Assembly: GCA_964560135.1 (NCBI GenBank)
Contig: CAZLKN010000055.1
Span: forward strand, 1-19,952
Direction: 5' to 3'
Source of the DNA: CAZLKN01 sp964560135
Lineage (GTDB): Bacteria; Actinomycetota; JAICYB01
Length of the DNA stretch: 19,952 nucleotides
The notes below the pieces were generated by a model that was not told the origin of the DNA, searched no databases, and was given only the letters and a program-made list of their open reading frames with translations. Both the position numbers and the translations under genes were made by a program. Positions within the stretch are counted from its first letter, which is position 1. Each line of letters starts with the position of its first letter. Below are positions 1 through 8,054 of this stretch, piece after piece.

Positions 1-2
1 CG

Positions 3-47
3 CGCGCGTTCGTGGAGAAACGGGAGCCAGAGTTCCGAGGACGCTGA
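3..47 (+). CDS. Enoyl-CoA hydratase/isomerase (crotonase family), C-terminal fragment
   Basis: Frame 3 reads RAFVEKREPEFRGR and then TGA at 45-47. The ending AFxEKRxPxFxGR is the typical C-terminus of crotonase-family enoyl-CoA hydratases, which hydrate enoyl-CoA thioesters in fatty-acid or related degradation. Only 14 residues are in the window, so the call rests on the tail motif alone. The gene enters from the left edge on the plus strand. No catalytic residue can be checked. About 165 bp without a clear gene separate it from the next gene. Confidence 0.55.
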   Translation, partial: RAFVEKREPEFRGR

Positions 48-214
48 TCCGGTCTGCCCACGCCTCGACGTGGCCACCGTCGACGGCAGCGTATAGTCCG
101 AAATGACCACGAGCCACCGAGATCTCCACGTCGCCCGATGGGGTCGTACCTGCGACCACTGCTGAGACGCTGTAGTGGGTGAAGGCACATCCGCAGCGAC
201 ACAAGGAGTGAGGG

Positions 215-826
215 ATGCTCAAAGCAGCGATCATCCAGAAGCTCGTCGTCGGCGTCCTGGGTGCCACACTCGCGTCTTCAGGTCTGGCGTACGCCGGAGT
301 CTCCGGTGTTCCCAACCCCGTCCAGGCAGTCGTGGACGCAGCCACCCAGAACGACGACGTCGAAAGCGCAGACGTCGAGGCCACCGATGAGGTCGAGGGC
401 GAGGAGAGCGATCTCCCGCAGGAGGCCGAGGACGGCCAGGCCACCGCACAGCAGAAGCGTGAAGGCGCCGAAGGCTACACCGCCGCCGTCCGCGAGTGGA
501 CGACTTGCGTGAAGGAGGCCGCCGAGGCCCAGGGCAGCGACGAGACCCGGACCGAGGAGGCCTTCGACCCGAAAGCTGCCTGCGGGGAACGTCCGCAGCC
601 GCAGAACTTCGGGCTGACCGAGGTGCCCGACCAGGCGTCGGAGGAGGGCAAGCAGCACTCCGAGGAAGGCCAGCAGAAGGGCAGCGACGTGCGTACGGAG
701 CACCAGCCGGACGACGCGCCGGACCAGGACCAGGGAGGTAGCTCGAACGAGACCTCCGGACAGTCCACCGACACGCCCAACCAGGACAGCAACCCCTCGC
801 AGGACGCCCCGAAGGGTCGCCCGTAA
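215..826 (+). CDS. Small acidic exported protein, function unknown
   Basis: A 203-residue protein starting at ATG 215 after a good ribosome-binding site (AAGGAG near 203-208). Residues 1-28 form a signal-peptide-like or N-anchor segment (two lysines, then a hydrophobic stretch ending near GLAYAG). The rest is very rich in Asp, Glu, Gln, Ser and Pro and looks unstructured. A short middle part around residues 80-130 contains two cysteines (WTTCVKEAAE and KAACGERP) and could be a small folded element or a disulfide. No family was recognised. A possible -10 hexamer TATAGT lies at 92-97, and a weaker TGTAGT at 171-176; neither has a convincing -35. The gene ends just before a strong hairpin terminator. 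It is probably secreted or wall-associated by composition. Confidence 0.8.
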   Translation: MLKAAIIQKLVVGVLGATLASSGLAYAGVSGVPNPVQAVVDAATQNDDVESADVEATDEVEGEESDLPQEAEDGQATAQQKREGAEGYTAAVREWTTCVKEAAEAQGSDETRTEEAFDPKAACGERPQPQNFGLTEVPDQASEEGKQHSEEGQQKGSDVRTEHQPDDAPDQDQGGSSNETSGQSTDTPNQDSNPSQDAPKGRP

Positions 827-844
827 GGCTACGCCTGAAAGCTC

Positions 845-883
845 ACATGAAGAAGGGAGCCCTCGAGGCTCCCTTCTTCATGT
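845..883. terminator. Bidirectional hairpin terminator
   Basis: A perfect 17-bp stem: 845-861 pairs with 867-883 around the 5-nt loop CTCGA. The outer stem is AT-rich (ACATGAAGAAG) and the inner stem GC-rich, and TTCTTCATGT follows the plus-strand GC core. It sits between the stop of the acidic exported protein (826) and the stop of the convergent secreted beta-helix gene (894), so it probably terminates both transcripts. Confidence 0.85.
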
Positions 884-893
884 CAGGTCGCGA

Positions 894-3773
894 TCAGCCC
901 GCGGATGGGTTGGGCTCGGTGAGCCAGGGATCGAACAGGACCGTCGAGGCCCCGTCCGAGACGATCGCCGCTCCGCTACCCGGCCCGGCCCCCGACGGGC
1001 CGTCGGCGGCGCCCCACCAGTTGTGGCGGGCGTCGACCTCGCCGGAGGTCTTCGCGCTAAGGCCGGTCGCGAACCCGTCGATGTTGTTGCCCGAGGCGAC
1101 GAAGGAGATGGCCTCGCTCAGGTCGATCGCCGTCCCCGTCCCGGAGAGGATGTTGTCGGTGACGGTCAGGTCCGTGGTGTGGCCACCCCCCTTGCTCGCC
1201 GGGGCAACGAGCAGCGCCGTGGTACCGATCGACGTGAACCGGTTCGAGACAACGAGGTTACGGGCGGCGTCGCAGCGGGACAGGGCTCGGAAGCAGGAGC
1301 CTTCGGACCGGAAGCCCACCGGGGCGTCACCGATCGTGTTGTTCCGGAAGACGAGGTCGTTGGCCCCGAGGACGGACACCGCGACGTCTTCTGCGTGCAG
1401 GACGGTGTTGCCCTCCACCACCGTGCGGTCGCTGCCGTCCCAGACGCCGATCCCGGCGCGCGCGGCCGTCTCGACGACGTTGTCCCGGACCGCGGTGTCC
1501 TCGGCGGACTGCTCGATGCGGATCCCGTCGAAGAACGTCGCCGCGACACGGTTCCCCTCGAGGACGGTGAACCGCGAGGCCCCCGAGACCTCGATCCCGT
1601 TCTTGGCTGCGGGGACGTGGTTGTCCCGCAGGACGTTGTTGTGCGACTCCCCGGAGACGTTGAGGCCGAACTGGATCGTAGAGGCGGCACTCTCGGTCTC
1701 GCTGGAGGCGATCGTGTTGTCATGAACGAGGTTGTCCGCAGACCCGCCCTCCACGCTGATACCCCACAGGTCGGTCGTCGACGCGTTGTTGCGCACCACC
1801 GAATCTGTGGTGCCGCCGGTGAGGCGGACGGCGACGGCGGCTCCGTCGATGGCGTTCTCCTCGATCAGCGCCGCCGTCGAGCCGGTGGCGACGATCGCCT
1901 CGTGGGCTCCGGCCAGGATCGTGTTCGCGCGGACGGTGGTACGGGTGTCACGGTCGAGCATCACGCCGTCCTCGCGGACCGACAGCCTGTTGTGCTCCAC
2001 GACGACGTCCTCGGACTGCTGTCCGGACACGATCTCGACCTGGCCGCTGGCGAAGACGTCGTTGTCGCGGACGATCGTCCGTCGGGCGAGCTGGAGGGAC
2101 AGTCCGTGGTGACCGGCCAGTCCTAGGACGTTGCCCTCGATGACCCCGTCGTCGAAGGCAACTGCGGACAGGCCGTTCTGGGAGTCCTCGACGCGGTTCC
2201 CGCGGACCACGGCCCCCGTGGTCTGGGCCCCCGCGGCGGGCGAGAACCGGATGCCCGACAGGCGCGCACCCACGACCTCGTTGTCCTCGACCAGCGGGCT
2301 GTCGGCCGCGATCACCTCGATGCCGTGGGATGAGACGAGGCGGAGGCTGTTCCCGGTGAGCGCCATCGGTGTGGTGCGGGTGACCTCGATTCCGTCGCCG
2401 GCGGTCTCGGCGATGTCGTTGTCGTGGATGGTGACCGGGCCCCCGGCGGCCACAGACACGCCCTGTGACGTCCGCTCGATGAGGTTGGACTCGATCGTCA
2501 CGTTGGCGGAGTCGACGAGGCGGATGCCCGCGCCGCCGCCGACCGCATCGTGGATCCGGTTGTCGCGGATCACGACGTGAGCGGTGGTCCCGGCGAGGGT
2601 GATCCCGTCGGTGGCGACGGGCACGATGTCCCACCCCTCGATGATGTACGGGTCTCCTGCCGTTCCCGATCCCGACCGGACACCCGACAGGGGCGAGTCG
2701 AAGTCCTCGTCTCCGGCGACCAGGATCGGGGGCCGGGGGTCGCCGGGCGGCGTGCCGACGGTCCCGATCACGTCCTCGGCGCCGGTGGTGGGAGAGCGGT
2801 GTCTGAGCTCCCCATCTGCGGCGGCGGCCCATCCCCTGCCCGTGGACAAAAACGTGGCGTCGCTGAGGGTCGCGGCGGCCCCCGAGGGCTCCGGCGTCCA
2901 GGTCAGCCCGCCGTCGGTGGTCGTGAGGACCGTGCCCGCCTCTCCGACGGCCCATCCGCGGGATTCGTCGACGAACTCGACGTCCAGCAGCGTCGGGCCG
3001 GGTGGTGCTATCGCACGGATCCACGTCTCACCGCCGTCGGTGGTGCGGAAGATCTCGCCACGCTGACCCACGACGACGCCGACGTCGTCGGTCGTGAAGG
3101 CCATGTCGGCCAGGCGGTCGGCCGCGATCGGCACGAACGTCCACGTGTCGCCGCCGTCCCGGCTGATCGAGATGCCGTCGCCGTCCGAAAACAGCCACGT
3201 CAGGACCCAGATCGTCTGCTCGTCGGAGGAGACCGCCACGCGCCGGAAGATGTCCTCCTGGAACGGATAGGACAGCGGAAGGCCTTCCCAGGTCGCTCCG
3301 CCGTCGGACGTCCGGACGAGGTAGCTCGAGAAGATGCCCGACTGTCCGGACGCGTAGCCGCGTTCGTGGTCCACGAACGTGAGGTCCAAGAACCAGCCGA
3401 TCATGTCCCCGCCGTGGAGGATCTCCCACGTCCGGCCGCCGTCGGTGGTGGCCGCGATGCCGAGATCGACCGTGCCGACCCACCCCCGACGGTCGTCGAT
3501 CCAGTCCATGATCGTGACCGGATGGAACAGGCCCGTCGGGCGGGCCTCCCAGGAGCGTCCGCCATCGGTCGTGCGGTAGACGATGCCGTCGTCGGCTCCC
3601 ACCCACCCGGTCTCGGCGTCGTGGAAGTGCACGCTGTGCAGGTCGCGGACGGTGGGCAGGGACTGTCCGTCCCAGTGGGGGACGGGCAGCGGCGCCGGCG
3701 CCGGCTGGGCCGTCGCCGATCCGCCGACTAGAACCGCGAGGGTGACCAGGCAGGCCAGGATGCGTGGACGCAT
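894..3773 (-). CDS. Secreted YCF48/Asp-box propeller fused to a NosD-like parallel beta-helix
   Basis: About 959 residues. The start is ATG 3773, giving a clear signal peptide (MRPRILACLVTLAVLVGG, cleavage near SATAQ). A longer upstream reading is only arginine-rich out-of-gene sequence. Residues about 45-345 hold six Asp-box/BNR repeats (RTTDGGRSW, ATTDGGRTW, RTSDGGATW, SRDGGDTW, RTTDGGETW, TTTDGGLTW) with the GWVG/GWAVG spacing typical of the YCF48-like propeller fold. Residues about 380-950 begin with DPYIIEGWDI and carry many short repeats of the N-x-I/V, V-x-x-N-x-I type, as in NosD/right-handed beta-helix domains. They close with HNWWGAADGPSG, a common end of that fold. The gene starts 11 nt after the stop of the CUB-like gene, so the two form an operon. 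The role is probably extracellular binding or carbohydrate-related; the activity is unknown. Confidence 0.88.
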   Translation of the reverse strand: MRPRILACLVTLAVLVGGSATAQPAPAPLPVPHWDGQSLPTVRDLHSVHFHDAETGWVGADDGIVYRTTDGGRSWEARPTGLFHPVTIMDWIDDRRGWVGTVDLGIAATTDGGRTWEILHGGDMIGWFLDLTFVDHERGYASGQSGIFSSYLVRTSDGGATWEGLPLSYPFQEDIFRRVAVSSDEQTIWVLTWLFSDGDGISISRDGGDTWTFVPIAADRLADMAFTTDDVGVVVGQRGEIFRTTDGGETWIRAIAPPGPTLLDVEFVDESRGWAVGEAGTVLTTTDGGLTWTPEPSGAAATLSDATFLSTGRGWAAAADGELRHRSPTTGAEDVIGTVGTPPGDPRPPILVAGDEDFDSPLSGVRSGSGTAGDPYIIEGWDIVPVATDGITLAGTTAHVVIRDNRIHDAVGGGAGIRLVDSANVTIESNLIERTSQGVSVAAGGPVTIHDNDIAETAGDGIEVTRTTPMALTGNSLRLVSSHGIEVIAADSPLVEDNEVVGARLSGIRFSPAAGAQTTGAVVRGNRVEDSQNGLSAVAFDDGVIEGNVLGLAGHHGLSLQLARRTIVRDNDVFASGQVEIVSGQQSEDVVVEHNRLSVREDGVMLDRDTRTTVRANTILAGAHEAIVATGSTAALIEENAIDGAAVAVRLTGGTTDSVVRNNASTTDLWGISVEGGSADNLVHDNTIASSETESAASTIQFGLNVSGESHNNVLRDNHVPAAKNGIEVSGASRFTVLEGNRVAATFFDGIRIEQSAEDTAVRDNVVETAARAGIGVWDGSDRTVVEGNTVLHAEDVAVSVLGANDLVFRNNTIGDAPVGFRSEGSCFRALSRCDAARNLVVSNRFTSIGTTALLVAPASKGGGHTTDLTVTDNILSGTGTAIDLSEAISFVASGNNIDGFATGLSAKTSGEVDARHNWWGAADGPSGAGPGSGAAIVSDGASTVLFDPWLTEPNPSAG

Positions 3774-3784
3774 GCTGCCCACCC

Positions 3785-4651
3785 CTACAGGCAGTTGTCG
3801 CCGTCGATGACGCAGGCGCCGGCGAGCTCGGGATCGCCGAGCCCGGTGGGCGAGGAGTCGTCGCGCGGAACGAAGAGCTGGAGCTGGAGCAGGAGCCAGT
3901 GGTCGAGAGCGTCGAGCTCGGCGCTCGCGCGCACCCGCGCCCCCTCGCGCTCCATGCAGATGAAGCCGCCGCACACGAAGAAGCGGCCGTAGTCGGCGCC
4001 GGCGTCCACACGCCCGCTCGTGTCCCCGTACGCGGCCCCGACTCCGGCATACGCAGAGGCTGCGCTGCCACGGGGGTCGAAGGGATCGACCGTGTAACTC
4101 GCGCGGGGGTCGGCGAAGGCGCTGGCCTCAGCCGAGTACGGCACCGAGGCGATGGGCCGCGCGCCGTTGGACGCGACCTCGTAGACGTCGAATCCGTAGC
4201 TCTCACTGAAGGATTGACCCGTGGAGAACTCGAGGACCAGGTGCTCGGTGGGGTAGTCGGGTGTCCAGAAGTCGTTGGAGCCGGCGCGGTCGCCGCTGCT
4301 CAGGAACTGGTCGCCGCAGATGGTCTCGAGCTCCAGGGTGGTGGCGCCGTCCAGGACACGGATCTGCCCACCGGAGCATTCCTGAGAGAAGGTGCTGTAG
4401 GAGCCGTCGACGTCGTAGCGCTCGAAGTGGATCGCGAGTGCTTCGACGCCTTCGATCCGGAGCTCATAGGTGAGGACCTCGTTCTGGGGGTAGGGATGTG
4501 GGGTGCTGACGTCGACGGGATGGATGTCCGTCGGGGAGTCCCCGATGCTGTGGGGCACGACCCCGTGGGTGGGGTCGCCGTGGCCGGCCAACGCTGTGGG
4601 CCCCACACCGACCAGAACGGCGAGCACGGCGACGACGGTGACGATGCGCAT
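3785..4651 (-). CDS. Secreted protein with a CUB-like domain
   Basis: A 288-residue protein with a signal peptide (residues 1-22, hydrophobic core VVAVLAVLVGVG, cleavage near TALA|GHG). A GGAGG ribosome-binding site lies 7 nt before ATG 4651. Residues about 55-160 match the CUB pattern: LTYELRIEGVEALAIHFE, YDVDG, a C-S-G-G-Q-I-R-V-L-D-G segment, ICGDQ, then LVLEFSTG and YGFDVYEV. Two cysteines in this region could form the usual CUB disulfide. A second part, residues 160-288, has further cysteines (VCGGFICME and a C-terminal CVIDGDNC) and was not recognised. It is the first gene of an operon with the large beta-helix protein. CUB domains are protein- or glycan-interaction modules, so a surface-interaction role is inferred. 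Confidence 0.8.
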   Translation of the reverse strand: MRIVTVVAVLAVLVGVGPTALAGHGDPTHGVVPHSIGDSPTDIHPVDVSTPHPYPQNEVLTYELRIEGVEALAIHFERYDVDGSYSTFSQECSGGQIRVLDGATTLELETICGDQFLSSGDRAGSNDFWTPDYPTEHLVLEFSTGQSFSESYGFDVYEVASNGARPIASVPYSAEASAFADPRASYTVDPFDPRGSAASAYAGVGAAYGDTSGRVDAGADYGRFFVCGGFICMEREGARVRASAELDALDHWLLLQLQLFVPRDDSSPTGLGDPELAGACVIDGDNCL

Positions 4652-4893
4652 CGGCAGACCTCCGGTATCCCCTCGCGGCTGTTGTCGAGGATGGATTCGT
4701 TGCGCACAGGTGGATTCCCTGCATGGCCCAGCCTGTGGAGCCCGGACCGAACACCTGTCGCCTGTGGCAGTCGGCGATCTTCCAGCCGTAGATGCGGCAG
4801 GTCAGGGTGATGCGACGAGTCAGGTCAGATGAATGCGGCTTCGGTGACGGATCTGAAGACGCGGCTCTCGCACTATCTCCAGTGGGTGAAGAC

Positions 4894-5340
4894 CTATTCC
4901 GTCAGGTGGCCCGCGTCCTCGTTCATGCGCCCGGTCCAGTGGGCAACGGGTTGACCCGCGTCATCGAATGCGTGGATGGCCAGCCGGTCCACGACGTCGT
5001 CCCAGGCATCCAACTGCGACCATGAGGCTTGGACGGTCCACTGATGGAGCTCGCCCTCCCATTCGAAGGGCTCGGTTCCGACCTCGCAGGTGTCGTCGTC
5101 CCGGGCGTCGTCGTCGAAGTAGGCGATGCAGAACGTCGGCGTCTCGTCGACCTCGTCGGCAGGATGCGTGGAAACCCCGCGATCCCCGGAATGGGTGGCG
5201 GTGGTACGGTGCCCGATCAACTCGATGGGACCGGGGTCCTCGGGTGGTTGCCTCCACGCCGACGGGCCGACCGGCTCGGGAGCGCAGGCGGTGAACAGGA
5301 CGATTGCGATGACCGCGGCTTGCGACGCTCGGGTTCGCAT
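4894..5340 (-). CDS. Putative small lipoprotein, function unknown
   Basis: A 148-residue protein with a short N-terminal signal (MRTRASQAAVIAIVLFTAC). The lipobox-like FTAC gives a candidate lipidated Cys19; Phe at -3 is unusual, so lipidation is uncertain. The mature part is acidic, with pieces such as FCIAYFDDDARDDDTCEV, whose two cysteines could form a disulfide, and a WEGELHQWTVQ segment. No family was recognised. Its ATG (5340-5338) follows directly on the TAG stop (5343-5341) of the upstream lipoprotein gene with no gap, so the two are probably translationally coupled. Confidence 0.72.
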   Translation of the reverse strand: MRTRASQAAVIAIVLFTACAPEPVGPSAWRQPPEDPGPIELIGHRTTATHSGDRGVSTHPADEVDETPTFCIAYFDDDARDDDTCEVGTEPFEWEGELHQWTVQASWSQLDAWDDVVDRLAIHAFDDAGQPVAHWTGRMNEDAGHLTE

Positions 5341-6417
5341 CTAGTCGCCTGCGACGAAGAAGAGCCAGTTGCCGTCGGCGTCGATGCCGATCCGGTACCC
5401 ACCGTAGGATCCGAACTCCTGGAAGCCGCGCAATTCGAGTTCGGTGTAGAGGGGTCTCAGGGCCTCTCTGTCCTCGTCGGGAACCTCGTCCCACGAGTCG
5501 TAGGCGAATGCCGAGGGCCACAGGTACTGCGTTCTGCCCTCGACGGATCTGGTCTCGTGCGGCCGATCGAGAAGGGCTGCCAGGTAGAGCATGGGACCGG
5601 AACGCTCGAGCTCGTCCTGCTCCGACCGGGCCCAGAACTCTGCGGGGTCGCCGCCGTTGCCGAATGAGAAGGTGAAGTCGGCGTCGCTGCCTTCGGCGAT
5701 CTGCGCCAGTCCCTCGAAATCGCACGCGACGGCGCGTTCGACGATACGCTCACGCGTCTCGGCCACGATCTCGGGAAGATCAGGCTGCTCGGTCGGTTCC
5801 GGGTTCAGCGCGGCGGCCGAGCAGGTCGCCTCGAACTCGACGCGCTCGAGCGAATCCATCATCTCGTCGAGGACGTCGACGTTGGACGCGTACTCACCGT
5901 CCGCAACCGAGGTCGTAACGGCCGAGAGGATCTGGTCGTCCCAATCGACCAGGTAGGTGGTCATCGTCGTCCCCTCCGGGTAGAAGGCCTCCCCGGAGCG
6001 CTCGGTTTCGGCGCGGACGGCTTGTTCACCGGCCACCGTCACCTCCTCTTCCGAGAGAACCTCAGCCACGTCCGGTGCATCGGTCAAGGCGTGCGCGCGC
6101 TCCTCGAAGGAGCCATCCTCAACGGCGAGCATGACGGCCACCTCCGTCACTTCGGTGTGCTCGGGCAGCTCGAAGGGCTCGGGATGGAACCAACTGCACG
6201 CCTTCGCTTGCTCGATGTCGTTCACGTGCCAGTCGTCGGGGAAGTGGATCCGGTAGCCATACTGCGGTGCCTCGCAAGACTGATCTGGAGCGGGCGTGTC
6301 CGGTGGCGTGGGTGACCCGGCGACACCGTCGTCGTCGGGGGCACAGGCCCCGGCGGCGAGGAGCAACGCGAAGCCGAGCACGAACCATCTCGGCGCCGAG
6401 AGGCCGCGCCGGCTCAT
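5341..6417 (-). CDS. Lipoprotein, conserved actinobacterial type, function unknown
   Basis: About 358 residues from ATG 6417. ATG 6447, ten codons upstream in frame, is an alternative; neither has a strong ribosome-binding site, but 6417 gives the more normal signal peptide (MSRRGLSAPRW, a hydrophobic run, then LLLAAGAC). The cysteine in AAGAC is the probable lipidation site, followed by an acidic and Pro/Thr-rich linker. An N-terminal domain begins YGYRIHFPDDWHVND and resembles PsbP/DUF1795-type folds by eye only. The C-terminal part, about 130 residues, ends GYRIGIDADGNWLFFVAGD, a style I associate with conserved hypothetical actinobacterial proteins. It is the first gene of the two-gene operon and diverges from the cupredoxin gene at 6558. 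Confidence 0.78.
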   Translation of the reverse strand: MSRRGLSAPRWFVLGFALLLAAGACAPDDDGVAGSPTPPDTPAPDQSCEAPQYGYRIHFPDDWHVNDIEQAKACSWFHPEPFELPEHTEVTEVAVMLAVEDGSFEERAHALTDAPDVAEVLSEEEVTVAGEQAVRAETERSGEAFYPEGTTMTTYLVDWDDQILSAVTTSVADGEYASNVDVLDEMMDSLERVEFEATCSAAALNPEPTEQPDLPEIVAETRERIVERAVACDFEGLAQIAEGSDADFTFSFGNGGDPAEFWARSEQDELERSGPMLYLAALLDRPHETRSVEGRTQYLWPSAFAYDSWDEVPDEDREALRPLYTELELRGFQEFGSYGGYRIGIDADGNWLFFVAGD

Positions 6418-6557
6418 CGTCGTTCTCGGTCGACACGCCAGGCTCATGTTCGCGGCCTACCCACGCCGCCGTTGCTCAAACACCCGTCCGACCAGCCCAC
6501 AAAGGGATGTCGGGCTCGGCGGCGAAGCCATCTGGAAAGACCGGAAGGGGGAAGATC

Positions 6558-7052
6558 ATGATTCGCAAGTTCGTATTCGCGCTGGCGACCGGGGCGCTCA
6601 TCATGGTGAGCGCGTCGCCTGCAGGCGCCGTCCACTTCTACCGCGGACCCGACGCGGGCTGTACCCCGGCCGAAGGCAGTCTCGGAGATCCCCTCGACGA
6701 CGGTGTCGAGGCCGATGCCGAGGTCATGATGCTTCACAACACATTCAACGATGCCGCCTCCGGAGCACCCCTCACGGTGATCCAGGCCGGCGAGTCGATC
6801 CGGTGGACCTGGAACAGTGAGCATTGTCATTCGGTCACCGCCGCCGAGGAGGCGTTCGACAGCGGGTTCCACTACCCGGCCCCCACGCCGGATACACCGG
6901 AAGCCGTCCCGGGACTGTTCCACTACCCGGTCCCGACCTTCGAGGAGACGTCGCTGACCTACACGCGCACGTTCGCCGAGCCGGGGGCCTACCTGTACTC
7001 GTGCGTCCATCACGCTGCGATCGGCATGGTGGGAGTTGTGGTCGTCGAGTAG
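6558..7052 (+). CDS. Exported blue-copper (plastocyanin-like) protein
   Basis: A 164-residue protein from ATG 6558, preceded by a purine-rich ribosome-binding site (GGAAGGGGGA). The signal peptide is residues 1-24 (MIRKFVFALATGALIMVSASPAGA). The cupredoxin copper ligands are visible: His91 in EHCHSV, then Cys149, His152 and Met157 in YSCVHHAAIGM, giving the C-x2-H-x4-M spacing of plastocyanins. An extra region of about 40 residues (FDSGFHYPAP...FHYPVP) containing two FHYP repeats lies between the first His and the Cys, longer than usual. Such proteins carry electrons outside the membrane or bind copper. It is convergent with a second cupredoxin gene 42 bp away, with no clear terminator between them. 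Confidence 0.88.
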   Translation: MIRKFVFALATGALIMVSASPAGAVHFYRGPDAGCTPAEGSLGDPLDDGVEADAEVMMLHNTFNDAASGAPLTVIQAGESIRWTWNSEHCHSVTAAEEAFDSGFHYPAPTPDTPEAVPGLFHYPVPTFEETSLTYTRTFAEPGAYLYSCVHHAAIGMVGVVVVE

Positions 7053-7094
7053 GACGACGGACGGTCGACGCGACATAGCATCCTGGACTAGACC

Positions 7095-7478
7095 TCACTC
7101 TGGCTGGAGGGTGCCCCGCATCTCCGGGTGGACGGTGCAGACGATCTCCGTCGGCTCGTCGGGGAAGGTGAAGGTCACCTCTCCGTCCCCGCCCGGCTCG
7201 ATGATGCCGGTGTCGACGCCCACAGACTCGACGGTGAAGGTGTGGGGTTCGTCGCCGTTGTTCTGAAGCAGGACCTGGGCGTCCTGTCCGGCGGGGGCCT
7301 GGAGCGTGTCGGGCCCGAACTCATTGTCCGTCATGGTCATCTGGAACGTCAGCACGGCTCCGCCGTCGGGCTGGCCGGCCAGGTCATCCTGCCCGGCTGA
7401 ATCGTCGCCGTTGCACGCGGCCGCAAGCAGGAGCACGGCGGCGAACGACAGGACACGCACGACCGTGGCCTGCGTCAT
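7095..7478 (-). CDS. Cupredoxin-domain lipoprotein
   Basis: 127 residues starting at ATG 7478, chosen because AAAGGAGA lies at the ideal distance upstream and a lipoprotein signal follows. The lipobox LAAAC gives lipidated Cys22, followed by an acidic linker. The cupredoxin fold carries ligands His79 (EPHTFTVE) and Cys114-x2-His117-x2-Met120 (CTVHPEM), a complete type I copper site. Segments such as FGPDTLQAPAGQDAQVLLQNNG are typical of the family. It is probably anchored to the outer face of the membrane as an electron carrier or copper-binding protein. The partner is unknown. Confidence 0.88.
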   Translation of the reverse strand: MTQATVVRVLSFAAVLLLAAACNGDDSAGQDDLAGQPDGGAVLTFQMTMTDNEFGPDTLQAPAGQDAQVLLQNNGDEPHTFTVESVGVDTGIIEPGGDGEVTFTFPDEPTEIVCTVHPEMRGTLQPE

Positions 7479-7539
7479 GGTGTCTCCTTTCTGCAGAGGG
7501 AACCCACACCCCGCCCTTATACCACCGCCTCGGTGCGGC

Positions 7540-7914
7540 TCAGAGCAAACCGCCACGAACGCGGTCGAGTTCGGCCACCAGCCGCTTGGGAGCGATCAAG
7601 CGGTAGCTCTCCTCGATGAGCTCGGCGATCTCGTCCCAGTCCTGTTCGGCATCGAGGTACGCGCCGACCCAACCCTTGGGTCCCGTGTACGCGGGGACGA
7701 AGAACCGCTCGGGGTCGGAGGCCACGAGGGCCTCCTGGGCCCCCGGCGCACCTTTGACGTTGATCCCCGGACGACCCTCCCCGTAGCAGAAGACGAAGAT
7801 CTTGTCCCGGATCCGGAAGGCGGGCGCGGTGAGCCCACCGAAGGGCTTCTCTTCGACCTCCGGGAGTGCCACGCAGATCTTCCGGACTCGTGCGTATGCC
7901 TGGGTCATGTTCAT
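7540..7914 (-). CDS. MmcQ/YjbR family protein
   Basis: 124 residues from ATG 7914 (MNMTQAYARVRKICVALPEVEEKPFGG). ATG 7908 is an alternative start, and neither has a strong ribosome-binding site. The ALPEVEE...G start, the RDKIFVFCYGEGRPGINVK strand and the GPKGWVGAYLD...DWDEIAELIEESYRLIAPKRL end are the usual MmcQ/YjbR (CyaY-like fold) pattern. The family is annotated as DNA-binding but its biochemical role is not established. The gene diverges from the Fe-S type regulator at 8055, and the shared 140-bp spacer contains an AT-rich palindrome, so that regulator may control it. Confidence 0.87.
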   Translation of the reverse strand: MNMTQAYARVRKICVALPEVEEKPFGGLTAPAFRIRDKIFVFCYGEGRPGINVKGAPGAQEALVASDPERFFVPAYTGPKGWVGAYLDAEQDWDEIAELIEESYRLIAPKRLVAELDRVRGGLL

Positions 7915-7992
7915 AGGGTCCAGCCTAGCCAGACCCACGTGGCGACGCAGCTGAGCGGTACCGCGCGCCGCATTGGTTGCCGCGAGGCGGAT

Positions 7993-8025
7993 TTGACAAT
8001 ATCAATAATAGATGCATCAATTATT
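7993..8025. promoter_or_regulatory. AT-rich operator palindrome with a -35-like element
   Basis: A 22-bp inverted repeat at 8004-8025 has 10 of 11 base pairs matching; the mismatch is 8010/8019. It is centred on GATG|CATC with AATAAT and ATTATT arms. A consensus -35 TTGACA lies just upstream at 7993-7998. A -10 at normal spacing is not obvious; ATCAAT at 8016-8021 is the best at 17 bp, and it lies inside the palindrome. The element stands out strongly from its GC-rich surroundings. Its position between the divergent genes 7914(-) and 8055(+) suggests it is the binding site of the helix-turn-helix regulator. Confidence 0.6.
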
Positions 8026-8054
8026 ATCCGACGGTAAAGAGAGGCGATCGGCTG

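Noticed and set aside
1..200. Minus-strand reading frame across the left edge (segments such as DVEISVARGHFGLYAAVDGG)
   Set aside because: It looks protein-like, but third-position G/C is no higher than at first positions, no start with a ribosome-binding site exists, and it overlaps the enoyl-CoA hydratase tail.
1023..3731. Long plus-strand open frames opposite the secreted beta-helix gene
   Set aside because: They are antisense to a gene with clear repeat domains and a signal peptide; long antisense frames are expected in high-GC DNA.
4652..4893. Possible gene in the 242-bp spacer between the CUB-like gene and the small lipoprotein gene
   Set aside because: Frames here are short or are extensions of antisense frames with no start signal; it probably holds only the CUB-like operon promoter.
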